Source of the DNA: Camellia lanceoleosa
Taxonomy: Eukaryota > Streptophyta > Magnoliopsida > Ericales > Theaceae
Length of the DNA stretch: 64,000 nucleotides
Direction of reading: 5' to 3'
NCBI GenBank assembly: GCA_025200525.1
Contig: CM045767.1
Location: 122,376,346-122,440,345 of the forward strand
The position numbers and the translations under genes were made by a program. Under the pieces are notes generated by a model that was not told the DNA's origin, did not search any database, and was given only the letters and a program-made list of their open reading frames with translations. Positions within the stretch are counted from its first letter, which is position 1; every line of letters begins with the position of its first letter. Positions 20,647 through 32,652 of this stretch are shown here, in pieces.

Positions 20647-23509
20647 TGAAAAATCTAGAAACCCTCTAGATGTTGATTTGTGATTATGTAACAATTGTAA
20701 ACAGAATATAACAATCCCAATCAAACAATCAAGAGAAAGAGACACAATGATTTTTACGTGGAAAAACCACAATTGGACACCTCCAACTATGATAAAAAAA
20801 CCACAGGCAACTGCCACAAGACAATCCACTAAGAAGAATTAAAGGAATTACACAGGTATACTCTCAATTATCTAGCGAATCCACAACGCCTAATTGAACC
20901 AACCTCTATGTGCCTCTTTCAACCCCATCTTCACCACGGAATTGTCTTTCTGATGAGCCACTCCGGATTCCACCAAAGCTTCAGGCTCGAATTCTTCAGA
21001 ATCTACAACTGAAGAACAACTCTCTATTTTGTGTATAACAAATAAACCTTTGATGTACTCTCTTTAAACCATGAGTTGAATACTTAATAAAAACATCAAA
21101 GAAAACTTAACAAAATATCTCCAGATATAACCCTTAAGAACCAAAAAGAAGATCTGGAGAGATTCAATGAATGAATCAATGAATAGCCTAGACTTGGGAG
21201 AAACCCAACTATTTATAGAAAACCAAAACAATCCTAGTTGGGAAAGAAAGCCAACTTCTTGTAGAAAACCAACTTCTTGCAGAACTCCAAAGTAATCCTG
21301 TTTTTGAAGGAAACCAACTTCTTAAAGAACTCTTGTTATAACCTTGGTTTTGATCCATGGAATTTGACAACAAAAGGTCCTAACGATCTCCCCCTTTGTC
21401 AAATCCTAGATAAAACCAATCTAAAACAAATTTTCTAACAAAATCTCTCAAGCAGCACCACCAACTATGAATCAACACTCAAATCCATGCTCTTGCACAA
21501 TTATCCTGAAATAAAATAACCACACATAAGCCAACCAAAATATGTGGAACTGGATTAAATAACAAAATATAAATCAATCCATAAACAAAATACTAACAAT
21601 CCAACTGTACCAAAGAAGGATATAAGCAAAAGTAAAAACACTGTACCATCAACCAAACTCTTTGTACCATCAATATACATCAAACACTGGTAATGATGAA
21701 CCAAACTCCCCCTCATTAAAAACAACCACAAACACTGAAAACAGTGAACAAATAATATGGTGGAGCAAGCAAGGAATTTCAGATTTGTACCATAAAACAC
21801 ACAAGACTATGCAAGAAGCACAATTACTTGAAAACACAATGTGCACAGTCTGTAGAAGATTCCTCATGAAAGAAAATGATGCATTATGTGAAAAGCATAG
21901 ATCCCATGAGAAAAGTGTGTGTGTGACTCTTGGAGTTCGACAAACACTAGATTCAAATCCTAGTAGTGATATGAAAGCTGAACCTCCGACAAGAGAATCT
22001 CAGCACAACTGAGGAAAGTCAAACCACTAGGAATCAAGGGGTATTTTGTGAGTAAAGGCGGAGGCTCCCCCTCAATGAATGAATCCTTTAATTTTTTTTC
22101 CTTTTTTTTTTTTTCACATCTTTTTCTTTTTCTTTTGCATATTTTTTCTTCTTTTTCTTTTTCTTTTTCTTTTGCACACTCATTGGCGGCTGACACGCTC
22201 AAGAGTATGGAAACCGAAGTAGAGAAGCATTGATATAATAAGGATAGCCTGGTTGGTGACTCTGAGGTAGCCTTTTCCTCATGCCTGGACTACAAAGAAT
22301 AGAGGGGAAAGCCATGGAGATGCAAAAAGATGGAAGGTGGTTAAGAGACTCAACATCACCCATGATATGTTAGTATAGGTCAATTCGTCTAGAAAAGCAA
22401 AAGATACAATGTCAGAAGTCCATAAAAAATAATCACTAAGGCGGAAGACTCCCATATTTGCTAATCCAAGAGTGTGTACAGAATGAGACATACTAATCAA
22501 AAAACACACTCTCCAAAATGAGTAATGACCACAGAAAGCACACATATATTAACATGTAATGGTTATTCTCATCAATTCCAATATGCACCAAAGACATCTC
22601 ACAAATTTCAAGCTTGAAAAACCATACTAAGAAAATCTTTTTGGATTTTTATTTTTTTTTTAAAACAAAGCAAGACAAAAAACGAACATGCACACAAATC
22701 AAACAAGATCTCGTTCTAAAAGAATTTAAAAAATAAATAAATAAATAGAACGACCCGCTTTGATACCAATTGAAAAATCTAGAAACCCTCTAGATGTTGA
22801 TTTGTGATTATGTAACAATTGTAAACAGAATATAACAATCCCAATCAAACAATCAAGAGAAAGAGACACAATGATTTTTACGTGGAAAAATCAAAATTGG
22901 ACACCTCCAACTATGATCAAAAAACCACGGGCAACTGCCACAAGACAATCCACTAAGAAGAATTAAAGGAATTATACAAGTATACTCTCAATTATCTAGC
23001 GAATCCACAACGCCTAATTGAACCAACCTCTATGTGCCTCTTCCAACCCCATCTTCACCACGGAATTGTCTTTCTGATGAGCCACTCCGGATTCCACCAA
23101 AGCTTCAGGCTCGAATTCTTTAGAATCCACAACTGAAGAACAACTCTCTCTTTTGTGTATAACAAATAAACCTTTGATGTACTCTCTTTAAACCATGAGT
23201 TGAATACTCAATAAAAACATCAAAGAAAACTTAACAAAATATCTCCAAATATAACCCTTAAGAACCAAAAAGAAGATCTGGAGAGATTCAATAAATGAAT
23301 CAATGAATAGCCTAGACTTGGGAGAAACCCAACTATTTATAGAAAACCAAAACAATCCTTGTTGGGAAAGAAAGCCAACTTCTTGTAGAAAACCAACTTC
23401 TTGCAGAACTCTAAAGTAATCCTGTTTTTGAAGGAAACCAACTTCTTAAAGAACTCTTGTTACAACCTTGGTTTTGATCTATGGAATTTGACAACAAAAG
23501 GTCCTAACA
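20647..23509 (-). mobile_element. Non-autonomous copia-like LTR element (E2)
   Basis: Two LTRs of equal length (20647-21385 and 22771-23509, 739 bp each) are nearly identical by eye. On the minus strand they start TGTTAGGACC and end CTAGATTTTTCA. The primer site at 22757-22768 reads TGGTATCAAAGC, one mismatch from the initiator-tRNA-Met complement. A polypurine tract lies at 21386-21400. The 1.4-kb interior has no gag or pol; short frames there, including a Lys/Glu-rich one, look accidental. The flanks do not form a duplication (ATTAT at left, CCTTT at right). Confidence 0.88.
22757..22768 (-). promoter_or_regulatory. tRNA-Met primer-binding site of E2
   Basis: TGGTATCAAAGC on the minus strand lies two bases inside the 5' LTR. 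The usual initiator-tRNA complement is TGGTATCAGAGC. This fixes the element's orientation. Confidence 0.85.
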
Positions 23510-23752
23510 CCTTTTTATTAAAAAATTTTTACAAAATTTTCATACATAAGAATATAATTTATTGTAGACACTTCATTTTCAATAAAATAATCACTATTGT
23601 TTTCATAAATTTAAAAATGCCTTTGACATTTTATTCTAAATATTATTTTTATTTAAAATTTTATTTATATACATATGTAAAAAAAAAAATAGAAAAATCC
23701 ATGGGGGGCACGTGACCCCCCTCGTCCTCATGTGGCTCCACCACTGTTGGTC

Positions 23753-24252
23753 CTGTAGGCTATCACCACCGACAACTTTTCCGACACCGACAAAATTTTT
23801 TGACATCTTTTTTGGCTTGTCCTTATCAATAAATAAGATTTTTCATTTGATGTAATGCTTTATATACTTTTTAAGATAGACTTTTCACCAATTTTCTCAA
23901 AATTTTTTAATATTTGAATTATAAGACCTTTAAAAAATTTATTTTTTTAGTTTATTTAATGAGTTAGCTAAAGGAAAATAAAAGAGTAATGATAATCTCT
24001 CACACTTCTTTTTAAGAGGTTAAAAATACAAAAAAACAAGGGTATAAATTTGTATTCCTATTCCACTGGCAAACTCTAACTTTCGTTAATGATAATCTGA
24101 TGAATTGTTAATAAGAAAAGAAATTTTAAAAAATTAATATTTTAATATATCTATGTTATATATAATTTTGTAAAATATTATGAGGTCTCTAAGGTTGAAA
24201 CTCACAACCTAGTTTTTTAAAATTTGTTAACAATAAAAATATCTTGTGTCAT
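23753..24252. other. AT-rich DNA, nothing identified
   Basis: Immediately right of the hAT-like element. No open frame, repeat or transposon end could be supported. Confidence 0.5.
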
Positions 24253-24255
24253 TAA

Positions 24256-24414
24256 TGCTGTGTTTGGTTAGAAGATTTGAGAAGGAATTTGGAAAGGAAA
24301 ATGGAAAAGGTAGATGAAATGTGAATAAAACATACCTATATTTCACCTAGTTTCACACACCTTTTCCTTTTCCCTTTCCAAATTCCTCCCAAAATTTTCT
24401 AACCAAACACAGCA
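24256..24414. mobile_element. 159-bp Harbinger-like MITE, family M159
   Basis: Ends TGCTGTGTTTGGTTAGAA and TTCTAACCAAACACAGCA are flanked by TAA (24253-24255, 24415-24417). The inverted repeats extend well inward (GAAGGAATTTGGAAAGG). A sister copy of identical length lies at 54978-55136. Confidence 0.88.
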
Positions 24415-24417
24415 TAA

Positions 24418-25370
24418 GTGATTGATCCATAATCAAATTTATATTTTATTAAATTATTAAAAAAATTCAAAATTCAAAAATAATTTTTTAAACACTCTAA
24501 AAACACTACATGAATTTAGGAAAACTACTTTTCGGTAAAACAATGGAGAAATGATTTTAATTTTATAAAAATGTAAACCTCATGTATGTATGATGTAAGT
24601 TCTTCGTTCATATATTTGGAGAAAAAAAAAATTGTGTATCAAAATTACATCAATTTTTTTTTAATGCAATTATAATTGTCTCACTCGTTTATAATTTTTG
24701 CATAAATTTACTCTAGGACAATACTAATTTGGGGTTATTACAACCAGTGATGATAAGAAAAAATATATATAAATTCATATATTTTTTTATATTTCTAAAA
24801 TTTCTCATTAATTTATAAAAATTTTTTCACACTCCACTCAATAATATTTCCCCTATTAATTTTCACTTTACATGTGGGAGGGGTGTTCAACCAGGCGCAT
24901 GTGTCAGAACCTGAGATAAATGAAAAATTATACCGTGATTTAGGAGCACCACGTAATTATATTCTTAATAATTATAAATTATTATATTCTTTTTGTCTTT
25001 CATTCATTTAACATAAAATTATAAATTATCATGGGTTTTTTATTTTTTCTAATTGTTTAATATAAAATTATAAAATATATATTTGTTACCAATTACAATT
25101 CACTTTTATCTGTGTATAAGATCACTCAAGGTTTGTTTGGACGTGAGTTGGCTTTTTAATTTTTTGACTATTTTAGTTTGGGTTAAAAAATTTTATTTGA
25201 TATAGACTTTTTAATTTTTTTGATTTTGTAAGAGAAAAAATAAAATAATTATAAATTAGATAGGATATTTTATTATATTTAATTAAAATAATATATTTTA
25301 TTATATTTAATTATTTTAATCCAAACACTTATCTAAGGACCCAATAACTTCTCATGAGATGGGAGAGTAG
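24418..25370. other. AT-rich DNA, nothing firmly identified
   Basis: A GTTTGTTTGGA-type sequence near 25133 and CCAAACAC near 25322 could mark the ends of another degenerate MITE, but no target duplication is clear. Confidence 0.45.
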
Positions 25371-25379
25371 TGTGGAATT

Positions 25380-25761
25380 AGTAGTTGGGTGGTTGTTGCG
25401 CTGGATGTACAGCAGGTATTGTTATGCGATTTTATGAATTTATTTTGAGATCATTTTGATAATTTGAATTATTTATATTTTATAGTATATCAAGTAGAAT
25501 ATATCTATAAAAAATTAAATTAATCGAATATTGGTAATCCTTTCATTTATTCATATTTATATTCATTTTAATATTTTAAATCATAATATCATTTATTTTT
25601 AAAGATACAAATATAAATAAATGAAAAATTAATAATATTTAATTAATTTAATTTTTTATAAATATATTTTACTTAATATATTTTAAGATATAAATGATTT
25701 AAATTATCGCAAGAGACTCTAAAATAAACTCACAAGCACGCACAACAATGCACCCCAAATC
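25380..25761. mobile_element. Mutator-type foldback MITE, copy 1
   Basis: The two arms pair over most of the 382 bases (GTTGGGTGGTTGTTGCGC near the left end; GCACAACAATGCACCCC near the right). Flanks are TGTGGAATT (25371-25379) and CGTGGAATT (25762-25770), a 9-bp duplication with one mismatch. The inner arm TTTTGATAATTTGAA...TCTATAAAAAATTAA is shared with copies at 31182 and 46097. Confidence 0.72.
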
Positions 25762-25770
25762 CGTGGAATT

Positions 25771-28129
25771 GAGGACTAAAGCAAACGCAAGAAGTCGATG
25801 GCCGACAACATTACAGGAATCAGTTACTGAAATGTTTGTCCGGCGGCCGACTCTTTGTCAGTCTACCAACACGTGTGTGGACCCTACTCTCTCTTAATTA
25901 CTTACACGTGTCAACTTTCAACCAAGTATCAGTTTCCCAAAAAGTCCTACCAACGAATTATATCCCAGATCTTCGTGCTGCTAATGACGTTGTTGTTACT
26001 ATGCTACAGTGTCCACCAAGAAAAATTATTTGGTGCATTTTAGGCAGGTCACTTCTCTGTACTCTCTACCAATCACCTTATACCGGCTTTGTTTGAAAAA
26101 TTAATTATTTTAATTAGTTATATAATTTTTTGACTATTTTAATCCAATTAAAATATTTATGTTTAAGAAATTAATTGACTTTTTTTTATATTAATTTGAT
26201 AGTTATGAAAGAAAAAATAAAATAATTATAAATTAAATATAACATTTTATTTTATTAACTATTTTAATTTATTTTATCTTTCAGTAAGTTATTTTAGCCC
26301 AACCGTCATCCCAAACACTTCCATCATGTATCCTACTATCTTTCAATCATTTAATACAAAATTATAAATCTTATATTTTCATCAATCAATACATTTCTAA
26401 AATACTATGTAACTATATTCTAAAACAACAATGATAGAGACCCCCTTTTCCCATCACCCCCTTTCACCCCCTCTCACTCTCATTGGTTGCTTTTTCTTTT
26501 TCTTTTTCTTTTTTTTCCTGCACATCCAATCACCCCCTGACACATGTCAAAGGGGGTGAGGGGGTGCCCCTTTTGAGGGGGTCTAAAGTATTATTGATTC
26601 TAAAATTACCAAATAATTTCTCGCCTAGCAAATGAGTACCGTACACCCCACTTGTGACGAGCCATTTAAGCTTTGCTCCTAAAATTATTTGATGCTTTCA
26701 AAATTTTCTGTTTAATTGAGTTTTTGAAATTAATTTTTAATTTTAATTTTTTTTTGTCCTAAAATATAGAAAACATAATTTTTTTTATTTGTTTAATTTA
26801 TTTCATCAAATTAAAATTTAAAAAATATTTTAAAAAATTAAATAAATATTCTCATAAATCAATATCACCTGAATTTTTAAGCATTCTTCAGATATTTTCA
26901 AGTGTTTTGTTAAATTGTGTTTTTTATTTTATTTTTATGCAAAACATATAATTATGTCTATTTTAAAAATACATATTAACAAAATTCTATTTTAATGATT
27001 ACTTAAATCTTCATGCGACTTTGATTTACGTAACATATTAAATGAGCTTAATCATAAAGATGCTAATGCCCAAAAAAAAAAAAGAGAATAAATTGACATA
27101 CAGAAGTTAATATAAGAATCATATAGCACTGATATTCTTATAATTGTGAATCTTAGTTGAGCATTTTGACTTTCAATGAATGAGACACAATTTTGTATAG
27201 AATTTGTTTAGAAATTATGTTTATATAGTATTATACAATTCATCTATATCCATAGAAATTACAACCCGTTCATGCCTCAATTTAAGATGAATTTTGTTAG
27301 CTTATGTTTTCAGGATACACATTTAAAAAAGAATTAAAAATTATACAAATGTTAATAAGCCTAAAAAAAATTATACACATGTGAATTGAATGTATAATTT
27401 CCTTAAGCCTCTTAACATATCCCACTAAAATTAATAAAAATTCACAATACATGACATTGTGACATGTGAACATGCTATTTTAGTAATTTTTTAACTTTTT
27501 ATAAAAAGATGTGTAGAAAAGTAGAGAGAGTGATATGACAACTTATAATAATTTTTTAATTTTTTAACTAAAATGTATAATTAACAAACGAGGCCTAATT
27601 ACAAACATAATCTACTAAAATTAATTATTATCGAAGACTATACTTATTTTAGAAAGCCCGGTCCAATTGTTAGGTTACCTTCCTTTTCCTATGTGGAATT
27701 GACAAATTATCCTTCTAGTCAAGACTTTTTGAGTGGTCATTTGGCCTTAGTTTATTTATATATATATATATATTGTTTTCTTAGGAGTTAAAAATTTTAA
27801 TTTGTTTATGAAGTTGTTGAAAAAGTTTTTTTTTTTTTTTTTCGTAAGTAAAAAGTTAATGTGATATTTAACTTTTTTTAATTGATGGTAATTTTTTGAC
27901 TTTTTTAAGATTTAAAAAAGTTAACATGTTTAAGAAGTGAAAAAATTTAATAAAAAAGTTGATATAATATTTAATTTTTTTAGCTAATGACAATAATTTA
28001 GTAATTTTTTTTAAAAAAATTTATCTAAAAATTGACTTTTTTGACCATCTATTAAAACTGCTGAGATTACAATAATTTATTTGTAATAAAAGTTAGACTG
28101 CGAAAAATAAGACCATCTCCAACATGTTA
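25771..28129. other. AT-rich spacer with one small GC-rich MITE
   Basis: A candidate MITE at 26438-26583 has AGACCCCC...GGGGGTCT ends and CACCCCCTTTCA/TGTCAAAGGGGGTG inner arms. Reading frames at 25836-26096 have no recognised domain. The remainder is low-complexity. Confidence 0.5.
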
Positions 28130-28138
28130 TTGCTAAAA

Positions 28139-28765
28139 GGGTTAATTACACTAATAGTCCTTATATTTTGGAACTTGTGTCACTTTGGTCCCTGACTTTT
28201 CAATTGTGACACATTTGACCCTGAATTTTGAATCTTGTTCCAAATAAGGACAATTGAAAATATTATTAGATTTTTCAAGAGTAAAATCGTCAATTTGATA
28301 AAATATAAACTAATTTGACAAAAATAAATGTCGAAAAAATATTTTTAATTTTTTTAAAATTATTTTTATCCACCAATGATAAAATTATGTAAAATTAATA
28401 AAAATTACATGATTAATTTTTTAAAATTAATTTTACATGATCATCATCCAAACACATAATAAAAATTAATTTGGTAAAAAAAAAAATAAATGTCTATAAG
28501 ATTTATCAATTTTACATAATTTTATTTTTAGTAGGTAGAAATAATTTTTAAAAATTCAAAACTATTTGTTTGACATTTATTTTTGTCAAATTAGTTTATA
28601 TTTTATCAAATTGACAATTTTACCCTTGAAAAATCTAATTATATATTCAATTGTCCTTATTTGAAATAAGATCCAAAATTCAGGGTCAAATGTGTCACAA
28701 TTGAAAAGTCAGGGACCAAAGTGATACAAGTCCCAAACTATAGGAACTATTTGTGTAATTTGCCC
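28139..28765. mobile_element. Long-TIR Mutator-like MITE, 627 bp
   Basis: Arms of about 250 bases pair along the element: TTAATTACACTAATAGTCC at the left against GTGTAATTTGCCC at the right, then matching TTTGGTCCCTGACTTTTCAA and TTGAAAAGTCAGGGACCAAA. The target duplication TTGCTAAAA is exact on both sides (28130-28138 and 28766-28774). A 9-bp duplication with long arms is diagnostic of Mutator-type transposition. No transposase is encoded. Confidence 0.92.
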
Positions 28766-29100
28766 TTGCTAAAATTTGGCTAATCATTGCTAAATGTGTG
28801 TAAAAATCAAATGCAAGTTGTTACTCTTCTCATCTAACGACTAGTGATTGAATTTATATGAATTAAAGTGCACTTTACAACACCACATTCGGAAAATTGG
28901 AGGATGGTGATAGAAACTGTTAGAATAGTTTAATAAAAATAAAATGGTATTTATGATTTAATGGTTTATTATTTAGTTGTTACAAGATTTATAGGTTACA
29001 AAATTTATATTGTCATTACAACCATATTATGAGGATTTACTTTAAGATAATTATAATATTAAATATGAATTTAATTGAGAGTTAATTATATTTATTCCTA

Positions 29101-29101
29101 T

Positions 29102-29155
<54 letters not shown>

Positions 29156-29156
29156 G
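29101..29156. repeat. (CT)n/(TA)n compound microsatellite
   Basis: About 18 CT units are followed directly by about 9 TA units. Confidence 0.95.
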
Positions 29157-29262
29157 TATAGTTTGCCATATCTATGAGGAGAATATAGTTTTGAGAAAAC
29201 ACAAAAATGGTATAGGAGAAATGTGATTTCAAAGACGAGAGATTTTAGAGAGAGTTCTTTAC

Positions 29263-30113
29263 GGTGGTGTTTGCTTTGAGCGATTGATGGATGAGATTGG
29301 ACTATTAGTTCATTCGGACTAATAATTCATCATTTTATTTAAAATTTTTGCATTGGATTATTAGTCCCAAATCCATTGGACTATTGTGTTTCATGGGAGG
29401 GGTGTGACACAAATGGAGAGATAAGGGAGATATGGGATGAAGTGGTGAAATGACCATTTTGACCCTCTACTATTTAATTATATATTATATTTAATAAAAT
29501 TTAATAAAATTTAACTGTCTCAATTTAAAAATAAAATAATTTTATTTAATTTTTTAAAATAATTTTTTATAGATATTTTATTGATGTTTTATTTTAAAAT
29601 TTTGTTTATATTTTATTTATTTTCATTATTTAAATTTTAATAGATGTTTTATTTAATTTCATTATTTAATTATTATTATTTTTGAAAATAAATTTATTTA
29701 AAATTTTAATTAAAAAAATAACATATATTTTTATTGATATTTTATTTATTTAATTTTCAAAAAAATAAATTTATTTAGTTGTGTAAAAAATAAAATAAAA
29801 TAAATTTTTATTTAATCTAGTTAAAAATAATTAAAATATTAAAGATATGTTTAATATTGCTATTACTTAGTAAATAATTGAAAAGGGTAAAATAGTCATT
29901 TGAACATTTATCCTTCTCCATAATATCCTAAACAAACATGGGATTTATATCCTATCCAATCAAATAGTCCTTTCCTGACATCTAATCTCATGACTAAATA
30001 AACATGGGATACAAATCTAGTCCAACAAAATAGTCTAGAGACAATGTATCCCAAGACTAACAGTTCAGTGAATTTCAATCCCGTCTTATCCAATCCGTCC
30101 AAACAAACACACC
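29263..30113. mobile_element. Probable non-autonomous DNA transposon
   Basis: The left end GGTGGTGTTTGCTTTGAGCG and the right end CCGTCCAAACAAACACACC are imperfect inverted repeats. Both flanks continue with matching GATTGGA / TCCAATC words. The interior is AT-rich and non-coding. The target duplication is not resolved. Confidence 0.5.
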
Positions 30114-31172
30114 CTATATGTTTTATATGTATTTTATATTATTTTGGGCAACTATGATTCATGGTTTGGTTCAAATCTCTTGATGGTCATTTACACTAGA
30201 TGAGGGATGTTGTGAGTAATTTGAGTTTTATGTTAAAATTACTTCACTCCGATTATACTTTCATAAGTGGAGAAAAAATAGTTTTTGAACAGTAATAACA
30301 TGACTCCGAAGATCTCACACTTATATTATCCTACTATTGATTTTTGATTATATATATTATTATTTATTGTCATTATTATTATAATATTCATGCTCAATAT
30401 CTTTATCTATTATTTTGCTAGACTAATGGAAACTATCTTTTAAGGTCTTTGATGGCATAAACTTTTAAGAATAGTAGTCTATGTAAAGTTGGGAAAGACT
30501 GTTCTTATAATTACCGGATAAAATGGTGTAATTTTATATTTTTTGAGTCATAATTAAAAATAAAAATAAAAAATATAGCCAAATACAAAAAAATTATAAT
30601 TAAATATCTCAAAATAATATCATAACTAAAGAAAAAAAATTGATTATAACTATAAAAAAAAATGACGTAATTAAGAGTGCTTATAATATGAGAATGTGTA
30701 TAATACAATTCTTAAAATTACATAAGTTCCACTCTCACATAACAATATTCTCAAAGCCCATTTAAACATTATTTTTGAACATTCAAACTATATTAGTTTT
30801 ATGCTTCATACTAGATTCGTTCTACTGTTTTCAGAGTCTTGAACTTAGTGAAATATATGGCTATGAATTGACCTAATAAATCTCTTTATCAAGTGTAATG
30901 TTCAAATTTGAATCTTAGTACAACCCTTATTTCTCTCTTTTACCCAATTTTTAAAAAACTGTGAAACATGAAGATATCTCCATTTGAGGATAAGCACGGA
31001 GATGGAACATTAGAGCAAGAGCAAAGCAAAGAAAGTGCTTTCAGAAACAGAAAGTGAAAGGGGTCACCAAGCAGAATTGGGACCCATTATTAATGGTGTT
31101 TCCTTTTCTGGACAGTGGACAGAAATGTGGAGTGAAACTGAAGCAAACCACTAAAACAGGGGGGAAAAGGCA
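30114..31172. other. AT-rich DNA, nothing identified
   Basis: No exon, repeat boundary or transposon end can be supported in this stretch. Confidence 0.5.
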
Positions 31173-31181
31173 ATTTCTCAG

Positions 31182-31572
31182 GAGTCAAGAGCCTCTCCTT
31201 GCAGGCTCCTACTTGCACCCGTCCTTGCAAGGCCTTCGGGCCTATTTTTAGGCCCAATTTTGATAATCCGAACTGTTTATATTTTATGATTTATTCAGTA
31301 TATCATACCTGTAAAAAATCAAGTTGATCGGATATCAGAAAGTATGTGTTTGAAAAATTGAACTAAAAACTATTTTTTTAAAGAATTTAATAAACAGTTT
31401 TAGAACACATGTTTTCTGATATTCAATTAACTTGATTTTTTACAGGTATGATATACTAAATAAATCATAAAATATGAACGGTTCGGATTATTAAAATTGG
31501 GCCTAAAAATAAGCCCGAAGGCCCGGCAAGGACAGGCGCAAGTAAAAACTTGAAAGGAGAGGATCCTCATAC
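31182..31572. mobile_element. Mutator-type foldback MITE, copy 2
   Basis: The arms pair strongly (GGCCTTCGGGCCTATTTTTA against TAAAAATAAGCCCGAAGGCC; outer CCTCTCCTT against AAGGAGAGG). The duplication ATTTCTCAG is exact at 31173-31181 and 31573-31581. The inner arm shares TTTTGATAATCCGAAC and CTGTAAAAAATCAAGTTGAT with the other family members. Confidence 0.9.
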
Positions 31573-31581
31573 ATTTCTCAG

Positions 31582-32330
31582 TACGATACGTAACCGTTTC
31601 TAGGGCCGCTTTCCAGTTGGAAAAGAAAGTTATTCTTTAAAAAGTTTATACAAAACAAATTTCAAGGATATTGGGCAATTGCTTAAGTGGTTATAGAGAG
31701 AATACTTAAATATAAAAGTGAGTGAGATTTCAAATCTGAGTTTTTAGATAAACATTAACTTGCATTGTAATCCAGCCACTATGTTATGACGTGGTCCGTT
31801 GTTTTGGAATTGATATATGCCCACAATTTAACAGAATCTCGTTTGGGTTTAGTATTTTTTTTTATGAGGTAAAAAAAAAATTAATGTGTGTTTAGAAATA
31901 ATTTTATTTATTTATTTTTTTAGTTTTATGGAAAAAAAAATGTGAATAATCGGTGTATATATAATTTGACTTTTTTAGTATTTTTTGATTTTTTCACCTT
32001 TTTAGTGATTTTTTTATTTTTATTTTTTAACTTTATAATTTTTTAGCCTAAAAGTCAAATTCCCAAACAAGGCCACATATCAATTTTTACAATTTTCTTG
32101 TATATATTTTTTAGATTTATGTTAGAGACCTTAGTTGGTTGATCCGGCCACATACAAGACTTCATGCTATTAGGAATAATTTTGAGAATAATAATTAAAA
32201 GTTATAAAAAATATATTTTTATATTTGTATAACATTACTTTTTAGAGTACAAATTGTAAATTTTGCATCTTTTACTATTACTATTACTTTATTTCGAGAT
32301 GGTATGGAGTGATGCCCCTTTTGGTGGGGT
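31582..32330. other. AT-rich DNA with possible MITE and SINE traces
   Basis: GCTTAAGTGGTTA near 31681 with GATTTCAAATCTG near 31729 resembles the A and B boxes of a tRNA-type SINE. TCGTTTGGG near 31840 and CCCAAACAAGG near 32062 could be MITE ends. Neither has a clear target duplication. Confidence 0.4.
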
Positions 32331-32652
32331 TAGGGATGTAAATTTGGCCCAGCTCGGCTCATGTCGGGTCTCATGGCCTCTCATCAAAATTTGGGCCAGA
32401 TTAGGCCGCGGATAAAAAAATTAGGCCTAGGTTCGGGGTTATTCAAGCTTTGGGCGGGCCAATGGGCTTGGGTCTGGGCTCGGGCTTGAACATTTTATTA
32501 TTTTTTTTATTAAAATTTTATTATTTTTTACAAAAAAAGGCAAAGGGCCTCGGGCGGGCCAGGTAGGGTCTCGAATTGAGATCGGATCCATGCCCAAACA
32601 GGCCTAAATGGGCGGGTTTTGAGCTGCCCACAGGCCATGGGCCATTTTTACA
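32331..32652. mobile_element. hAT-like MITE with GTAAAT..GGCCC ends
   Basis: The left end is AGGGATGTAAATTTGGCCC and the right end GGGCCATTTTTACACC. The interior is GC-rich with GGGCGGGCC words, a composition common to a widespread plant hAT-like MITE family. The target duplication is unclear. Confidence 0.5.

Larger units (their letters stand above)
18644..23744 (+). mobile_element. hAT-like non-autonomous element split by copia insertions
   Basis: The left end reads AGTGGCGGAGCCA and the right end TGGCTCCACCAC. They are flanked by TGTCGGTC (18636-18643) and TGTTGGTC (23745-23752), an 8-bp duplication with one mismatch, as expected for hAT transposition. Excluding the insertion 19082-23509 and one TSD copy, about 670 bases remain. 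A second copy in minus orientation at about 43264-43880 reads straight across the position of the insertion, confirming that 18644-19081 and 23515-23744 were once contiguous. No transposase is present. Confidence 0.75.

Noticed and set aside
21662..22233. Frames inside the E2 interior, including a Lys/Glu-rich one
   Set aside because: No gag, protease, RT or integrase motif. The Lys/Glu stretch comes from a TTTTTCTTTTTC tract.
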